Assembly (NCBI RefSeq): GCF_000611645.1
Contig: NW_014013400.1
Coordinates: forward strand, 5,359 to 34,956
Length of the DNA: 29,598 nt
DNA from: Monoraphidium neglectum
Taxonomy: Eukaryota; Chlorophyta; Chlorophyceae; Sphaeropleales; Selenastraceae
Reading direction: 5' to 3'
Position 1 is the stretch's first letter, and each line of letters starts with the position of its first letter. Shown here piece after piece: positions 1 to 10,790 of this stretch. The notes beneath the pieces were generated by a model. The model was not told the DNA's origin. It made no database searches and was given only the letters and a program-made list of their open reading frames with translations. Position numbers and translations under genes: made by a program.

Positions 1-27
1 GTGTGAGAGAGAGAGAGAGAGAGAGCG

Positions 28-99
<72 letters not shown>

Positions 100-2702
100 T
101 GTGTGCGCGCGCGTCCATGCCACGTGCGCGCGTGCATGCACAGGCAGTCATGAAACGGCGCACACCTCAAACGTCTCCAGGTTGATGTCCAGCCGGCTGG
201 TGGCAATGGGGTCAAGGCCCGCGGCTGAAATGGTGCGCGACATGGCCTGCAGCGCGGCCAGCGGGCGGTTGGCGTTGCTGGCCACCACCGCCAGCTCGTG
301 GGGCTCCAGAATGTGCTGCAGCTCTGGGGGCGCGATTGGGGTTGAGGGTTCAGGGCCAGAGGATGCGATGAGGGGCTGCGAGGGGATGTGGGGGCATGAG
401 GCGGCCAAAGACGCACGCAGCGCATGCAGCGGCGCAGAGTCCATCCCATGCGGGCCCCGCCGCTGCCAAGACTTCTCCCCGTATTTGGTGAGTGTGTGTG
501 AAAACTGCAAGGGCTGCATACGGTGCATGATGCGCGCCCCCGCTCACCGGCCGCGACGTCCCCGTCTTCCCGCAGGTGCGCCTTGAGGGAGCGCGCGAAC
601 GCGACAGACCAGCGTGCCAGCACGGGCTTCAGCGCCGCGTGCTCTGGCGGGAACAGCATGAGACCCTTGTTTAGGGGGGCGGACGGGAGGGGAATGCATG
701 GGAAGTAAACACTCACTTTGTCACGATTGGGCATCGGGCGCGAGGCGGCGGCTGTTCGGGGCACAAGCGTCGAGCGTCGTCTCAAGGGGTGTGCGGCGAG
801 GCTGCTCTCGAATGGTGAACTCGGCCGTCCGCATCAGTCGCTGGCAAGAGCGGCTGCTGGTCAGCGGGGGGCTGGGCTGGAGCGGGAAGTCACGTATGCA
901 CGCGCAGTGCCTGCAGTGCCTTGCCTGGCGTACGAGGTTGCGGCTGCGGTTGACGAGCGACCCCCAGAGGCAGCGCGCCTCGTTCCTTGGATGGCGTTGC
1001 GTGGAGGGCGGCGGCGCGACGGCGCGGTCCGTCGCCACTCTTGATCAAGCGCCGATTAGGCGCGGCCGATGTGCGGGGCGGGCCCCTTTGCGATTGCAAA
1101 CCCGATCCTTCCACACAGCATGCTTGCAGCACTATGGCTACACCTCTGACCTTGAGGGCCGCCCCTTCTCCGCTTGCACGGGCCATGCAGCCCCAGGCCT
1201 TTGCAAATAATCGGGGATCCGAGGCCAGGGAGCTTCAACCCCCCTCGCCTGCACAGCCCGTCTCCCCTCGATCAGACGTGCCACACAGCACAGGCCCGGC
1301 TAGCCCACGCCACCCTTTTGGCCCCCCTCCCTCCCTCGCCCAAACACAAGTGCGGGGCATGCACGCGGGCCCCCACCACCGCGCGTACGACACATTTGTC
1401 TTGAAGGCCAGCATGAGGGACATGGCAAAGGACGCCGCGTTGAAGGGGCCCTCCGCCGCCATGGCGATGTTGGGGAGGAAGGACGGCAGGACGCCCGCCT
1501 GTGGGGGGCGGCGTGCAGCCGGGTGAGGTCAGTTGGAGGATGCATGGGTGTGGGCGGAGCTGCAGCTCTTGCTTGCGTCGTGATCGCATGGGCCGTGCAG
1601 CTGGTACGGGCATGGTCTGCGCTGACCCGCTGGTTTTTCCAGGCAGGGCGTGCCAGCAGCCTCGCTCGTGTTGCGCCGCGGTCGCCCGTTTATCTGTGGG
1701 CGCGGCGCGGTCACCTGCAGCCCCGTCTCGTAGCAGCCGACCGCAGCCGCGATGAGGGCCATCGCGCCGACGGGCACCGCGAGGTCGAGAACAAAGTACG
1801 ACCTGATGACGTCACCGTGGCGTCACACGACAAAGGCAGGGTGGGTTGCATCAAGCCGCCGGCAAGATCAAAGCAGCAAACGGCCAGCGGCCACTAGTGG
1901 GCGCGCCGCGCATGGGCCGCCGGCAGCGCCAGCGCCGGGCGCGCGTGCAAGGCCCGCCGGACTGCTCGCACCAGGCCTCGGCTTGTGACGAGTCGCATCT
2001 CCTGATTTCCCCAGGCCTGCCACTCTGCCACTCTGCCACCGGTCCTGCCCCAACAACATCATGAACGAGTTTGTTATTTGCCATCCACTCACTGGGTCAG
2101 GGTGACGAGGTGCTCCACGTATCGCAGGCGGCTGCGGTGGTTGCGCCACAGCTGCGACGCATTCAGGGCAAGAGAGACATGAAATTCTCGTGGTATTTGA
2201 TGCCGCTGCTGCGGCTTCTGCCCGAGGATGCTACACGCAAAACGGTTCAGAAGAACGTGGAGTGTTTGAGCGGTTTTGAAATCATGCGCCAACAGCTCAC
2301 CGCAAAGTCAAACACTGTCGGCGTCACGTCGGCCTCGTGCGCGCGCTCCAGCGTGACCGCCTCGAGCTTTTTCTTATAGTTGGAGGGCCATGATGGGCGA
2401 AAGCGCTCTGACGCGCCGCTGATGCGCGAGAATGCGGCCTCAAGGCGCTCCTCAGTACTTGGGGCAGCGGCGGCGGTGGCGCAGCTGCCGGGCTGCGCGT
2501 CGCCGCTGCTGCCTGGGGTGTCTTCGCCCGTGCTTGCGCAGGCACCGAAGTGGGCGGCTGCCGTGCTCTCGGGCCCGAGCGGCAGGTCTGGGCCTCTACT
2601 GCTTGCAGCGCGCGTTCGCAGGCGCAGCAACGCGCAACCACATGCGCGTGCAGCACCGCGCAGCGGCAGGGATCGGGGCGGCAGATGTGCATGTGTATTC
2701 AT
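1..2702 (-). CDS. Bestrophin-family chloride/bicarbonate channel (VCCN1/BST-like), 3' end outside the window
   Basis: Seven exons were read on the minus strand: 2702-2301, 2151-2093, 1802-1715, 1498-1377, 985-925, 665-548 and 323-166. Phases close at every join, giving 336 residues. The N-terminus is a basic, Ser/Ala-rich leader of about 110 residues that looks like a plastid transit peptide. Family hallmarks follow in order: TVFDFALWRNHRSRLRY, a first membrane helix (VPVGAMALIAAAVGCYE), a second (AMSLMLAFKTNVSYARW), then NEARCLWGSLVNRSRNLVRQ, the helix containing ARWSVAFARSLKAHLR, and the ELQHILEPHELAVV segment. Plant and algal relatives sit in thylakoid or envelope membranes and conduct chloride or bicarbonate; that role is inferred here. 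The last exon seen ends at LETFE on a GT donor, so the C-terminal part lies left of base 1. The usual RWWEAR/RWDEAR reads RWNEAR. One intron (924-666) appears to be GC-AG. Family assignment is strong; substrate is unknown. Confidence 0.9.
5..96. repeat. (GA)n then (GT)n microsatellite inside the last visible bestrophin intron
   Basis: A GA run (about 5-29) passes into an almost pure GT run (about 31-96). It lies in the intron that starts at 165 on the minus strand, so in the sense of the gene it is a CA/TC tract. Confidence 0.95.
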
Positions 2703-4219
2703 GATCGATTATCATAGATAGTGCGTACGTGCCAAACGACGTGCACGGTTCAGGAGTTTGACTTGATCAGACAGCGCCGCGCGGTGAGCCAGCCTCCGTG
2801 CATGGTACAGTACTTGCGATATGCTTTCAGATACTGGTTCTGCAGATTTGAGCGACTCATCAGGCACCTGATCACTGCTGCGAGAGGTTCCGTCGGACGT
2901 TGCGGAGTCTGCAGTTGCCGAATCGTCATCCCAGGGTACTGTACGCGGGATTGCTATGATGGCGGTCCAGCGCAGTGCGTGAAGGGCTGCAAATTCAGCT
3001 GGGCAGCCGAGAAGTGTGCAGCGCCGGCTTGTCAGGCCTTGTCGGTGCACAATGACGTCGCGTGCTGGGTCGGCAGTGTTTGCAAGCCTTGTGCCACCCT
3101 TACCTGAAGACTACCCACTCTTCTTACCTGAAGAGTACCCGCCCGGTACTCTTCAGGTAAGAAGACCAGTCAATCGTCAAGAGTTGCGAGTATATGATGC
3201 AGCAGCGCCTAGCACACTCAGACGAGCAGACAGCAGCCCGCTGTATGGCGCACTGGACCATACAGTAACACCAGAGCCTCCGGCATTACACACTCCGTGA
3301 GTGGGGGTAGTACTTGAGCTAGTGACGCAGGAGTTCCGGTGGTTGCGAAGATGCCCTGAAGAATCCGACGCAAATGGTGCGAATCCACCAGCGCCTGCCC
3401 TTCGGGACGAGGCTGCAGATCAATGTGGGCTGCAACCTTTTGGTGGATTAAGTCCTGAATTGAGAGACAGCAGCCATGCAGCAACATGGAGCCACAGGGA
3501 TGTGTGGGCAAGGTCAGGCTGGTTGTACCTGGGACTGAACTGTTTTTGCGGTGTCCCATGTGCAGACATTCTCTGCAGCAGTGGTGGTGGGTAGGTAGGT
3601 TCTCTCTGGTCGCGCTTCGGCCTGCTGGCAGGGGTGGTCCTCTGTTGCCTCTACAGTCAACAAACTGCGATTTTCTGTTCTGCCGCGCTGCAGTAGCGGC
3701 GGCCTGGGCCGCCAGTGCAGGATGCGCCAGCACAGCAGCGACAGCGCCGGGGGCAGGGTCGCGCAGGTGTGTTGAGTCACCACGGCAACTGACACGGCAG
3801 CTCGTTGTCAGCAGCGAATCTCATGATACGGTATGATAACCCGCAAGCAGAACGATTTCATACGGTATTGAGCAGGCACGAGGATCGTCCGCTCCTGTTG
3901 CCCAAGTTTAGCCAAGTGCCCTCGGGCTTTCCGCACGCACCCGGATCACGCGGCGATCCCGGAGGTGGGCTTCGCTTGCCCTGAAGGTTGGTTGATACTC
4001 AATATTCGTGTCCATCATGTCCAGGGTTGGGCATGAGGTGGTTCTGAGAGTGGCTGCCGCGTGCTGCTCAGGAGCGCTGCCCCTCTCAGCCCCTGCGCAA
4101 CGTACGGATCGCAAGCGTGCTCTTTGACGGCTGGGACACCTGCATGCCCCACCTCCCCCAAACATAGCGCCCATCTCTGAGTGCCCACCTGGCTGGCGCG
4201 CAAGTGCTCGGCGCCTGCC
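2703..4219. other. Intergenic region between divergent genes
   Basis: About 1.5 kb separates the bestrophin start from the start of the armadillo-like gene. It should hold both promoters. Minus-strand ORFs lie at 2712-3050 and 3218-3733 (171 aa), but neither shows a recognisable domain and base composition is lower in GC than the genes around it. The only clear structure is the perfect hairpin at 3119-3165. I see no gene that I can support. Confidence 0.5.
3099..3165. repeat. Perfect 21-bp hairpin with an imperfect third copy of the arm
   Basis: The arms at 3119-3139 and 3145-3165 are exact inverted complements around a 5-base loop. The bases at 3099-3116 repeat most of the left arm with one change (cttacctgaagaCtaccc against cttacctgaagaGtaccc). 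The right arm contains caggtaag, a textbook 5' splice-site sequence. There are no flanking target duplications or long terminal inverted repeats that I can see, so I do not call it a MITE. Confidence 0.9.
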
Positions 4220-5398
4220 ATGGATTTCGCCGCGCAAGCGGCAATGGAGGCACAGGCGATCCTGTGCGGGCGCCTGCCGTCTGTAGAAGACACATACGAC
4301 ATCGCCGCGCTGCTGGTGCGCGCTTTCACGGCACCAGAGGCGACGGCCATGGCAGCGGAAGCTGCAAGGGCAGCGTACGTAAGGCTGTTTCGATCCGACG
4401 CCCACGGTGCGGAAGCCATAGCCGCGCTGCTCTCGCCCGCCTCGCGCCAGGCGCTTGTTGCAGCGCTCGAGGGCGGCGGCCATGCCGCGCTCAAAGTCGG
4501 GCACATCCTTTTCCAAGTGGTATGTTTGGGCTCACGCAGCGATGGATTGTTTGCGCGAGACACATGTGACCGCATCGCGGGCACGGATGGCATGATTGAA
4601 TCCATGGTGCACGCCCTCCAGCGGGCTACCCAAGCGGCGCGGCTGCTGCCTGAGGCCCCTGTTGATCACAACCTGCGAAAGGCTGTTGGCAACCTTTGCT
4701 TTGTGCTTTCGAGATTCATACAGTGTGAGGGCTGTGCAGCGCATCTTCTTGCTGCCCCCGGTGCTGTTGGCGCCCTTGCCGCTGCTGGGCGCATGGATGG
4801 GGCCCCGATAGATTATTATTGGTCTGACACGATCGTGCGCATGTTTGGATCGATGATAACTGTTTTGGGTGCGGACGCGGCGCGGGCGCTGATGGCGGAG
4901 GAGGGCGCGTTGCATATGATTGTGCAGGCGGTGGGCAGGAAGAAAAATAGTTTTTAGACCGGTGCGCTTGCAACGCTGCGGCTGCTGGCCTCCGCCGACG
5001 CTGAGATTGCGGGCCGCATCATCGCAGACACAGGCGCCAAGGCCGCGCTGATGGGCGCCGCCGTCACGGGCACCGCGAGCGAGGAGGCCCGCGCCGCGGC
5101 CAGCATCGTGCTGCGAGGGATCGCGAACGCCGGGCACGCCGGTGCTGTGGCGGTGGCACTCAGGCCGTGCCTGGTGTCGCCGGCGGACGACGCTGAGCGT
5201 GGCCGCGCGCGCGCCGCGCTGATGGAGTTTCTGCCCGCGCCGTCGGTCGACGTTCTTGAGGCCGTCGCCCGCGAGGCGGAGATTGAGGCGGCGGCCCTTA
5301 GGGCGGAGGTGGCGGAGCTGCGGACGATCCCAGTCAACACGCGCGCCGCTATCATTGAGCTGGCGGCGGCGGCAGCGGCGGCGGCGTCTCGCAAGTAG
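4220..5398 (+). CDS. Armadillo/HEAT-like helical-repeat protein, with an in-frame TAG at 4955-4957
   Basis: The start at 4220 is the first ATG in the frame and sits in GCC-ATG-G. The protein is Ala/Leu-rich and almost wholly helical, with repeat-like helices such as LLAAPGAVGALAAAG and ATLRLLASADAEIAGRI, ending in a short coiled coil (REAEIEAAALRAEVAELR) and a poly-Ala tail. No catalytic motif is visible; armadillo-like proteins are usually binding scaffolds. The frame is open on both sides of a TAG at 4955-4957, and the helical pattern resumes at once after it. The stop lies at the end of an AT-rich 27-nt block, 4931-4957, which begins GT and ends AG and is an exact multiple of three. Spliced, the product is 383 aa; unspliced, 245 aa. 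The repeat-class call is moderate, and no specific orthologue is recognised. Confidence 0.7.
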
Positions 5399-5516
5399 TG
5401 CTGCGCGTGCAACTCTTGTGTTATTGCTATTCCTTCTGCAAATGTTTGCACCTTGGCTGGGCCTTGTCTCCCAGGCTTGTGTTTTTGTTGGGTGTTAAAC
5501 ACACATGCATGTGGCG

Positions 5517-5521
5517 TGTAA
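5517..5521 (+). terminator. Candidate TGTAA poly(A) signal
   Basis: TGTAA is the usual poly(A) signal in volvocine and related green algae. This copy lies about 120 bases after the TAG at 5396-5398 and would end the armadillo-like transcript. Confidence 0.45.
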
Positions 5522-6999
5522 ACCTGTACTGTGTGTGCATGCACATGTGATTGGCTTGTTCCCTGCTGCCTCGTGTGACTTGAAGCGCTGGATTTATGAC
5601 AGGTTCTTACTTGTTGATAGCTGCCACACCCACCCGGTAGTGACGGTGATCTGGCAGTTAAAGGCCTGCAGACAGTCGGCCCATTGCGTGGTATTACCTT
5701 TTCAACCGCCTTGAGCCTGCTGTATTCAAAAGAAAACCAGGTGGGAACGAGGTAGCATGCAGCCGCAGCAGCCCTCAATGAAACAACATTCACTACGCAA
5801 CTGCCGTCTTTGCTTGTCAGCATGCCGTTGGAGAGGGTTCTAGGGCCTGTGATAGTGAAGTGGCCGGACACCGGTGTGCAAGCAGAGTGCTTTCACGAAT
5901 CAGGTCACCAACGCTCGCCAATCTTGGGAGGTGCATCAAGTCCAGGCCAATGCGCACCCAAGTTGTGCCGGAGGTGAGAGGGCTCGGGCCACTTGCGACA
6001 GACACTGAGATATGAGTTTCCTGGTTCTCATGCTGCTGTAGAGCCGAGCATTACATGTATCCATGCTTCAAGGGTTGGACCCTTCCGTTGCAGCTGGTCT
6101 GTGCCTGAGGAATTTACTACCGCCTTGTTCTTGCCACCTTCAAGCTGCAGCTGCCTGATTCGCACGTGTGACAAGGCATGACTGTGTGGCTTTGGCCTGA
6201 CCTTCCTGCCATCCGCATTCACTGTCAGGAAAGGGTCTAAAGCTACAAGGTCATCTCATCGTAGCAGGTCAGATTTCTTGGCAAATCCCTGGCCGGCAAT
6301 CGCCACCGATTCCTCAGCGGCCGCCCGCCCCTGGCCTCCATTCCGCTGCTCCTGGTGTGACCTGGAATTGTCACTTGGGTCAACACGCATGCCGCGCCCT
6401 CCTGCATGTGGCAACCCGAGTCGTTCTTGCATAGTACACACACCAAGAGAACTGGTGTTGACTGAGCCCTTGTATCATTGGCGACCTGAGCCGCAACCGC
6501 ACCAGGGCGTGGCTGTCGGGCGTACGCCCGTCTGCACGGTGGCACACAGCGAGGTCCATACCGGTGAACAGCATCATCTGATGGTCATGTGTATTGCCAC
6601 CTGCAACCCTGGTACTGTATAGTCACAACGGTGACGATCTCATGGCAGTGGCCGGTCATCCCTCGCGCTTGACGACCTCTTGCCGCTTCTGAAAAGTCAC
6701 ATGCACGTGTGGTTCCCAAATTTGCAAACTCGACCTCACCTTGTTTTCGCACACCCTTGTCTTCGCTCCCAGCAAGCACCGCCCGCTGCCCCGCTTTTGC
6801 GCCCGCTGCGCGCTCATAAGTTTGTTGGGAGAGCCACACAGCGAGTGGCTGACTTGTGCAACTGCTCTGTCGGGCTTCTGCGCCCCGAGCGTTTGGCGCC
6901 CTGCGGGTGCTGCGCCGCGGTAGGGTGCGCCCTGCTCCAGGGCGCCACCTCGTCGCGCTGCTGCGCGTGGCAGGCCCTGGCCTGCCGCGCCTTGCAGCC
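5522..6999. other. Intergenic region upstream of the U-box gene
   Basis: About 1.5 kb of mixed composition. Several short ORFs occur on both strands, none with a domain I recognise and none with a consistent exon pattern. A GTG-led open frame at 6856-6999 runs into the U-box gene, so part of this may be 5' UTR or an unrecognised first exon. Confidence 0.45.
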
Positions 7000-8902
7000 A
7001 TGCGGCGTCGTGTGGAATCACACATCATCTTCGGGGACCAGCAGGGACAATACGTGACCATGGCGCGGCTGATGCGTTCGGCGGACGCGTCGCGGCCGTC
7101 GGCGCAGCATGCGGCAGGGCACGCGTCTGCGGCGACGTCAGTCTTGGCTCACCACGGCAGCAGCGGCGGCAGCAGCGGCGGCGCCGCGATATACGACCCG
7201 TGGCTTGCGTCGCTGCCGGCCGTGTCCCGGGCGCTCGCGCGGCTGCGCGCCCGCCACGCCGCGCCTGGCGCGGCGTGGCGCGCGCTGGTGGCAGCAGCCC
7301 TGCTTGGCGCCAACGCGGCCGCGCTGTACTACGTCGCGCGGCGCGCCTACCTGGCGTATCAGGAGCAGCAGCAGCAGCAGCAGCAGCAGGAGCAGCACAA
7401 GGCGGGCGACGAGCAGCAGGCCGAAATCACGCGCGTTGCCCTCGCCTACCTGCAGCGGCTCTGGGATGTCGCTCTGCAGGTCCGTGCGCGCGGCGCTGCT
7501 TTGTGTCTGACACACCTTTGGGCTCATCTTTGAATTGCGTGTCTCATGCCGCGCGTTGCTGGGGGGTGGCGCGGGAGTTTGTAGATCAACGCTTCCTTGA
7601 CGCACCCAAGACATTGCGGCTGCACTGGCAGCAGGCGCTGTGCGGCGTGCGGCGGTCCAAGCCGCGCCGCCCACGCGCCCCACCAAACCCCAGGCCAGCG
7701 CTGCAGGGGCGCCTCCCGATCTGGGCCCGCCAGACGAGGAGGGCGTGTTCACGTATCACGGCCGCGGCGGCGCGAAGCTCTATTTCCGCGTCGCCCCGCG
7801 GCCGTTCAAGGACGCGGCCCCGCACGCGGGGCCGCCCCTGTGGCAGTGGAGCACGAGCAGGCGGCTGTGGCTCCCCACGTCGGCGGTGGGTGGGGCGTCC
7901 GCGGGCGCGGGAAGGGAGGGGTGCACAGGTGTCGCGGGCAGGGCCGGGCGGAGGCGGCCGCCCATGTGCGCCCCAGGCGCAGGGGTCCACTCGTCGGCCG
8001 TGTCTGGTCAGCCGCGCTAGGCTGCCTCCTTCTGCTATGTACATCTGGTGTCTGGTGCTGGCACAGTGTGTCTGCCGGCCCCGAACCTGCGTCCATCCGC
8101 AACGACTGCCTTGACAAAAATGCTCCACCCCGCAGGCCGACAGCATTTGGTGCGCCAGCGGCGACCAGGGCGGCAGTCCCTGCCTCGGCGGCCGCCTGCT
8201 CATCCGCCGGCTCGAGCTCGAGTCGCAGCTCGCGCGCGGCGCCAGCTGCCGCGTCGCGCGCGCGGCCGCGGAGCCGCTGCGCGCGCTGCCGCCGCTGGAG
8301 ATCCCTGCGATCGCTCTGAGGCCGCGCAACGGCACTAATGGCAAGGCGGGCCACGGCGCCGCCCTCGGCATCGTAGCGGCAGCAGCAGCGGGGGTGGCCG
8401 GCGGCGCCGCGGCGCTCAGCGGGCAGCTGCTCCCGGACATCCCTGACAGCTTCCTGTGCCCGCTGAGTCAGCGGGTGATGACCGACCCCGTGGTGACGCC
8501 GGGTGAGCGCTGTGGCGCGGTGTTGCGAGAGGCCGGATTGACCTCTTGTGGGGAGCTTCCTCAAGGGGATGAGGCTGTGATGGCGTGTGCAGCGGCAGGA
8601 TGGCAGGGAAACCTGTGGTATTTGCAGGCCTCTTACACATCTCTGCCCCTCCCCCTACGGCACCATCCCTGAATCCGTGCAAACCGCCCTTGCCTGCGCC
8701 CAACCCTTGAAACCGCGCCTCAACCCCTGCAGGTGGCGTGACCTACGACCGCGCCGCCCTGAGCGACTGGATCCGGCGGAAGGGCACCGACCCTGTCACC
8801 GGCCACCCGCTGTCCATCTGCAACTGCTACTCAAACCTGAACCTGAGGGACCAGATCTGCGGGCACTTTCTGGTGCGGGAGCAGCTGCAGGATGCATACT
8901 GA
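7000..8902 (+). CDS. Membrane-anchored U-box E3 ubiquitin ligase
   Basis: Four exons: 7000 to about 7490, about 7611-7885, 8136-8502 and 8733-8902, for roughly 425 residues. Exon 1 carries a membrane helix (WRALVAAALLGANAAALYYV), then a Gln run and a short helix (EITRVALAYLQRLWD). Exon 3 has a second hydrophobic segment (ALGIVAAAAAGVAGGAAAL) directly before the U-box, which opens with IPDSFLCPLSQRVMTDPVV and, after an intron, continues GGVTYDRAALSDWI and DPVTGHPL. That is the standard U-box fold signature, which recruits an E2 enzyme. Two helices followed by a C-terminal ligase domain recall MUL1/SP1 proteins of mitochondria and plastids, which use a RING instead. Exon 2 reads EGVFTYHGRGGAKLYFRV, of unknown fold. 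The exon 1/2 join is unresolved: the acceptors need one leftover base, and a donor after 7482 (C|gtgcgc) would supply it. ATG 7060 (ACC-ATG-G) is an alternative start. Confidence 0.82.
7363..7390 (+). repeat. CAG run encoding poly-Gln
   Basis: Consecutive CAG codons in exon 1 of the U-box gene, just after the first membrane helix. Confidence 0.9.
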
Positions 8903-9917
8903 CAAGTCACTCACTCTGATGCGATCTCGGCCAGTTGGGCGTGGGTGCAGGAGTTCTGCAACGACCACCGGGCGGCGCACCGTTGACCTATGTTTGACCA
9001 GGGTTTGGCGCCAGTCGAGGCGGCGGCGCGCTTTCTCCGCTGTACTGCGTGGCGGCCGGCGCAAACCGGAGGCGTGGCTGCATTTTGGGCCTTGCACGGG
9101 TTGCTTATTTGTGTTTGACTATCTCGCGACAATCATCAACGCGCCTGTTGTTTGCGTTTATAGCGGCGAGTTGTGTTTGGGGCCGTGACAATGCGCGTGC
9201 CGCCGTTGCACCTCACATGGCAGGGGAGTTGCGAGAGGCATTGTTTCGCCCCAACTCGTGTTGCGTGTTGCCCCCCACACACAATCGTGCTTATTTCATT
9301 CTGTTGAGAACTGGCTCACAACAGGCACGCGAGAGCCCGCCTGGCGCGTATCACGCGGACCATGGCGCGCATTTACTGCCAACACCTTGATAATCCCTGA
9401 TGCAGCCATCGACAGCGGGATCACAGAGTTTGAGCAGGGTGGCAGGGGAGGGGCGTCGGCCGATCTCACACACATGCATGGCACAGTCAGCCCTGCATTA
9501 CACACTTTACTGGGCACACGCTTGCAGACCGCATGGAGCACCTTGGCGTGCGGCACGGCCAGGGCCGTTTCGGGGCATCAACATTGCATCTGCATTTATG
9601 CAACGCAGTTGCAATCCCACAAATAGGGCTTGCCGACGTTGTAAACCAGCCCTGCTTTTGGGCCCTCTCATCCTCTGACAGGCAAGGTGGATTTAAGCCT
9701 GGCACCCCAGACCGCACTGCTCATGATGGATTGAAGACGTGCCAATGAACACGGCGTACAAACACAAAACAGAAAAAGTAAACGGACAGGCAACTGCACC
9801 AACGTGATCATATGGACAGTCACTTGATGCCTTCCTTGGCGGGCAACACCGTTGACGCATGGCTGGAGCGCAAGGCGCTACAACCCTCCGACCACGGGCA
9901 TGCCAGGCGCCCCGTGC

Positions 9918-9959
<42 letters not shown>

Positions 9960-9981
9960 ATGATGATAATGATAATTATTA
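8903..9981. other. Region between convergent U-box and BolA genes
   Basis: About 1.1 kb holding the 3' UTRs of two converging genes. Candidate poly(A) signals are TGTAA near 9639 for the plus strand and TTACA (TGTAA on the minus strand) at 9498-9502. A (CTG)n run at about 9919-9950 followed by (ATG)n to 9966 lies just beyond the BolA stop. No further gene is supported. Confidence 0.45.
9919..9966. repeat. Compound (CTG)n-(ATG)n triplet repeat
   Basis: About ten CTG units pass directly into five or so ATG units. The tract lies downstream of the TAG that ends the BolA reading frame, or inside a last intron if the GTGAGT donor at 10019 is used. Confidence 0.9.
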
Positions 9982-10790
9982 CTATGGTGATGCTGCTGGG
10001 CAGCTGGGTGGCAACTCACGCTGCGCCGCCCGGCTCGGCTGCTGCGGCTGTTGCTGCTGCTGCTGCGCGGGCGTCCAGGCCGCCTTGATCGACAGCGCGT
10101 GGATGCCGCCCATCTCCTCCTTCAGGGCGTCGTGGATCTGGTTGTTGCAACAGATGCAGCGGTGCATACCAAATGCAGCAGCACAAGAAGCAGCAAAAGG
10201 TCAGCAAGGGCGTGGCTGAGCGGGAGGCGGCGTGAGGCGCTATTGTCAAGGTAAGGGGTGGCAGCCGCCGTGGCAGCTCGAGCGTGGGGCGCCGGTGCAG
10301 CTGATTGGCTCAGCACGGCGCAGCTAATAGCAGCAGCAGGCGTCATCATGACCCAACTCCGCACTGCTACAAATTCCGTGTAGTTGGCCCTTCAGCGCGT
10401 GTGCTGCGCGAGTTTCATCTTGTGCGGGGGTCCATGTTCCTGCCTGAGGCTGCACCCGCATGCGCTCACCATCCGGTGACGCGCGATGAGCATCTTCCCC
10501 TCGAAAAGTGTTGACACCACGCCCACATCAAACGCCGCGCCACACCTGGCAGCCCAAAGCAAATGCGCACGGTCAACGCAGGCCCGCCTTGCGCGCTGCG
10601 GACGCCGCTCGGCACGCTTGCGCGCATGCCTGCCTGCGTGTATGCTGCGTGCGCGGCGCTGAGCAGCTCCCAAACGGATGCTCACACCTCACCCGCCGGA
10701 TGTGTCAACGACAGAGACAGACTCCGCCTGCAGCGCCGACTCCAGCTTGGCCTTGAGCGCGTCGGCGCTCACTGCCGGTGATGCCGCCAT
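9982..10790 (-). CDS. BOLA2: BolA2-like protein, partner of monothiol glutaredoxins
   Basis: Three exons: 10790-10693, 10545-10470 and 10137-9982, with phases that close, giving about 109 residues. The BolA fold is complete: LKAKLESALQAESVSVVDTS, then SGGCGAAFDVGVVSTLFEGK, then the RHR signature with MIHDALKEEM, and GGIHALSIKAAWTP. The SGGCG cysteine, the conserved RHR histidine and the IHALSIK strand match plant BOLA2. Family members bind a [2Fe-2S] cluster jointly with a CGFS glutaredoxin and act in iron or Fe-S handling in the cytosol or nucleus. No leader is visible before LKAKL, which fits that location. The tail after AWTP is a Gln/Pro run not usual in the family. A perfect GTGAGT donor at 10019 could splice out the last 13 residues. 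It is head-to-head with the thioredoxin-like gene. Confidence 0.92.

Noticed and set aside
3..586. Plus-strand ORFs made of Val-Cys repeats
   Set aside because: They are translations of the (GT)n microsatellite in an intron of the bestrophin gene on the other strand.
3218..3733. Minus-strand ORF of 171 aa as a possible transposon gene
   Set aside because: No integrase, reverse transcriptase or transposase motif is visible and no terminal repeats flank it.
4181..4219. Upstream start for the armadillo-like gene
   Set aside because: The codon at 4181 is GTG; the ATG at 4220 has a full Kozak context and is the first ATG in the frame.
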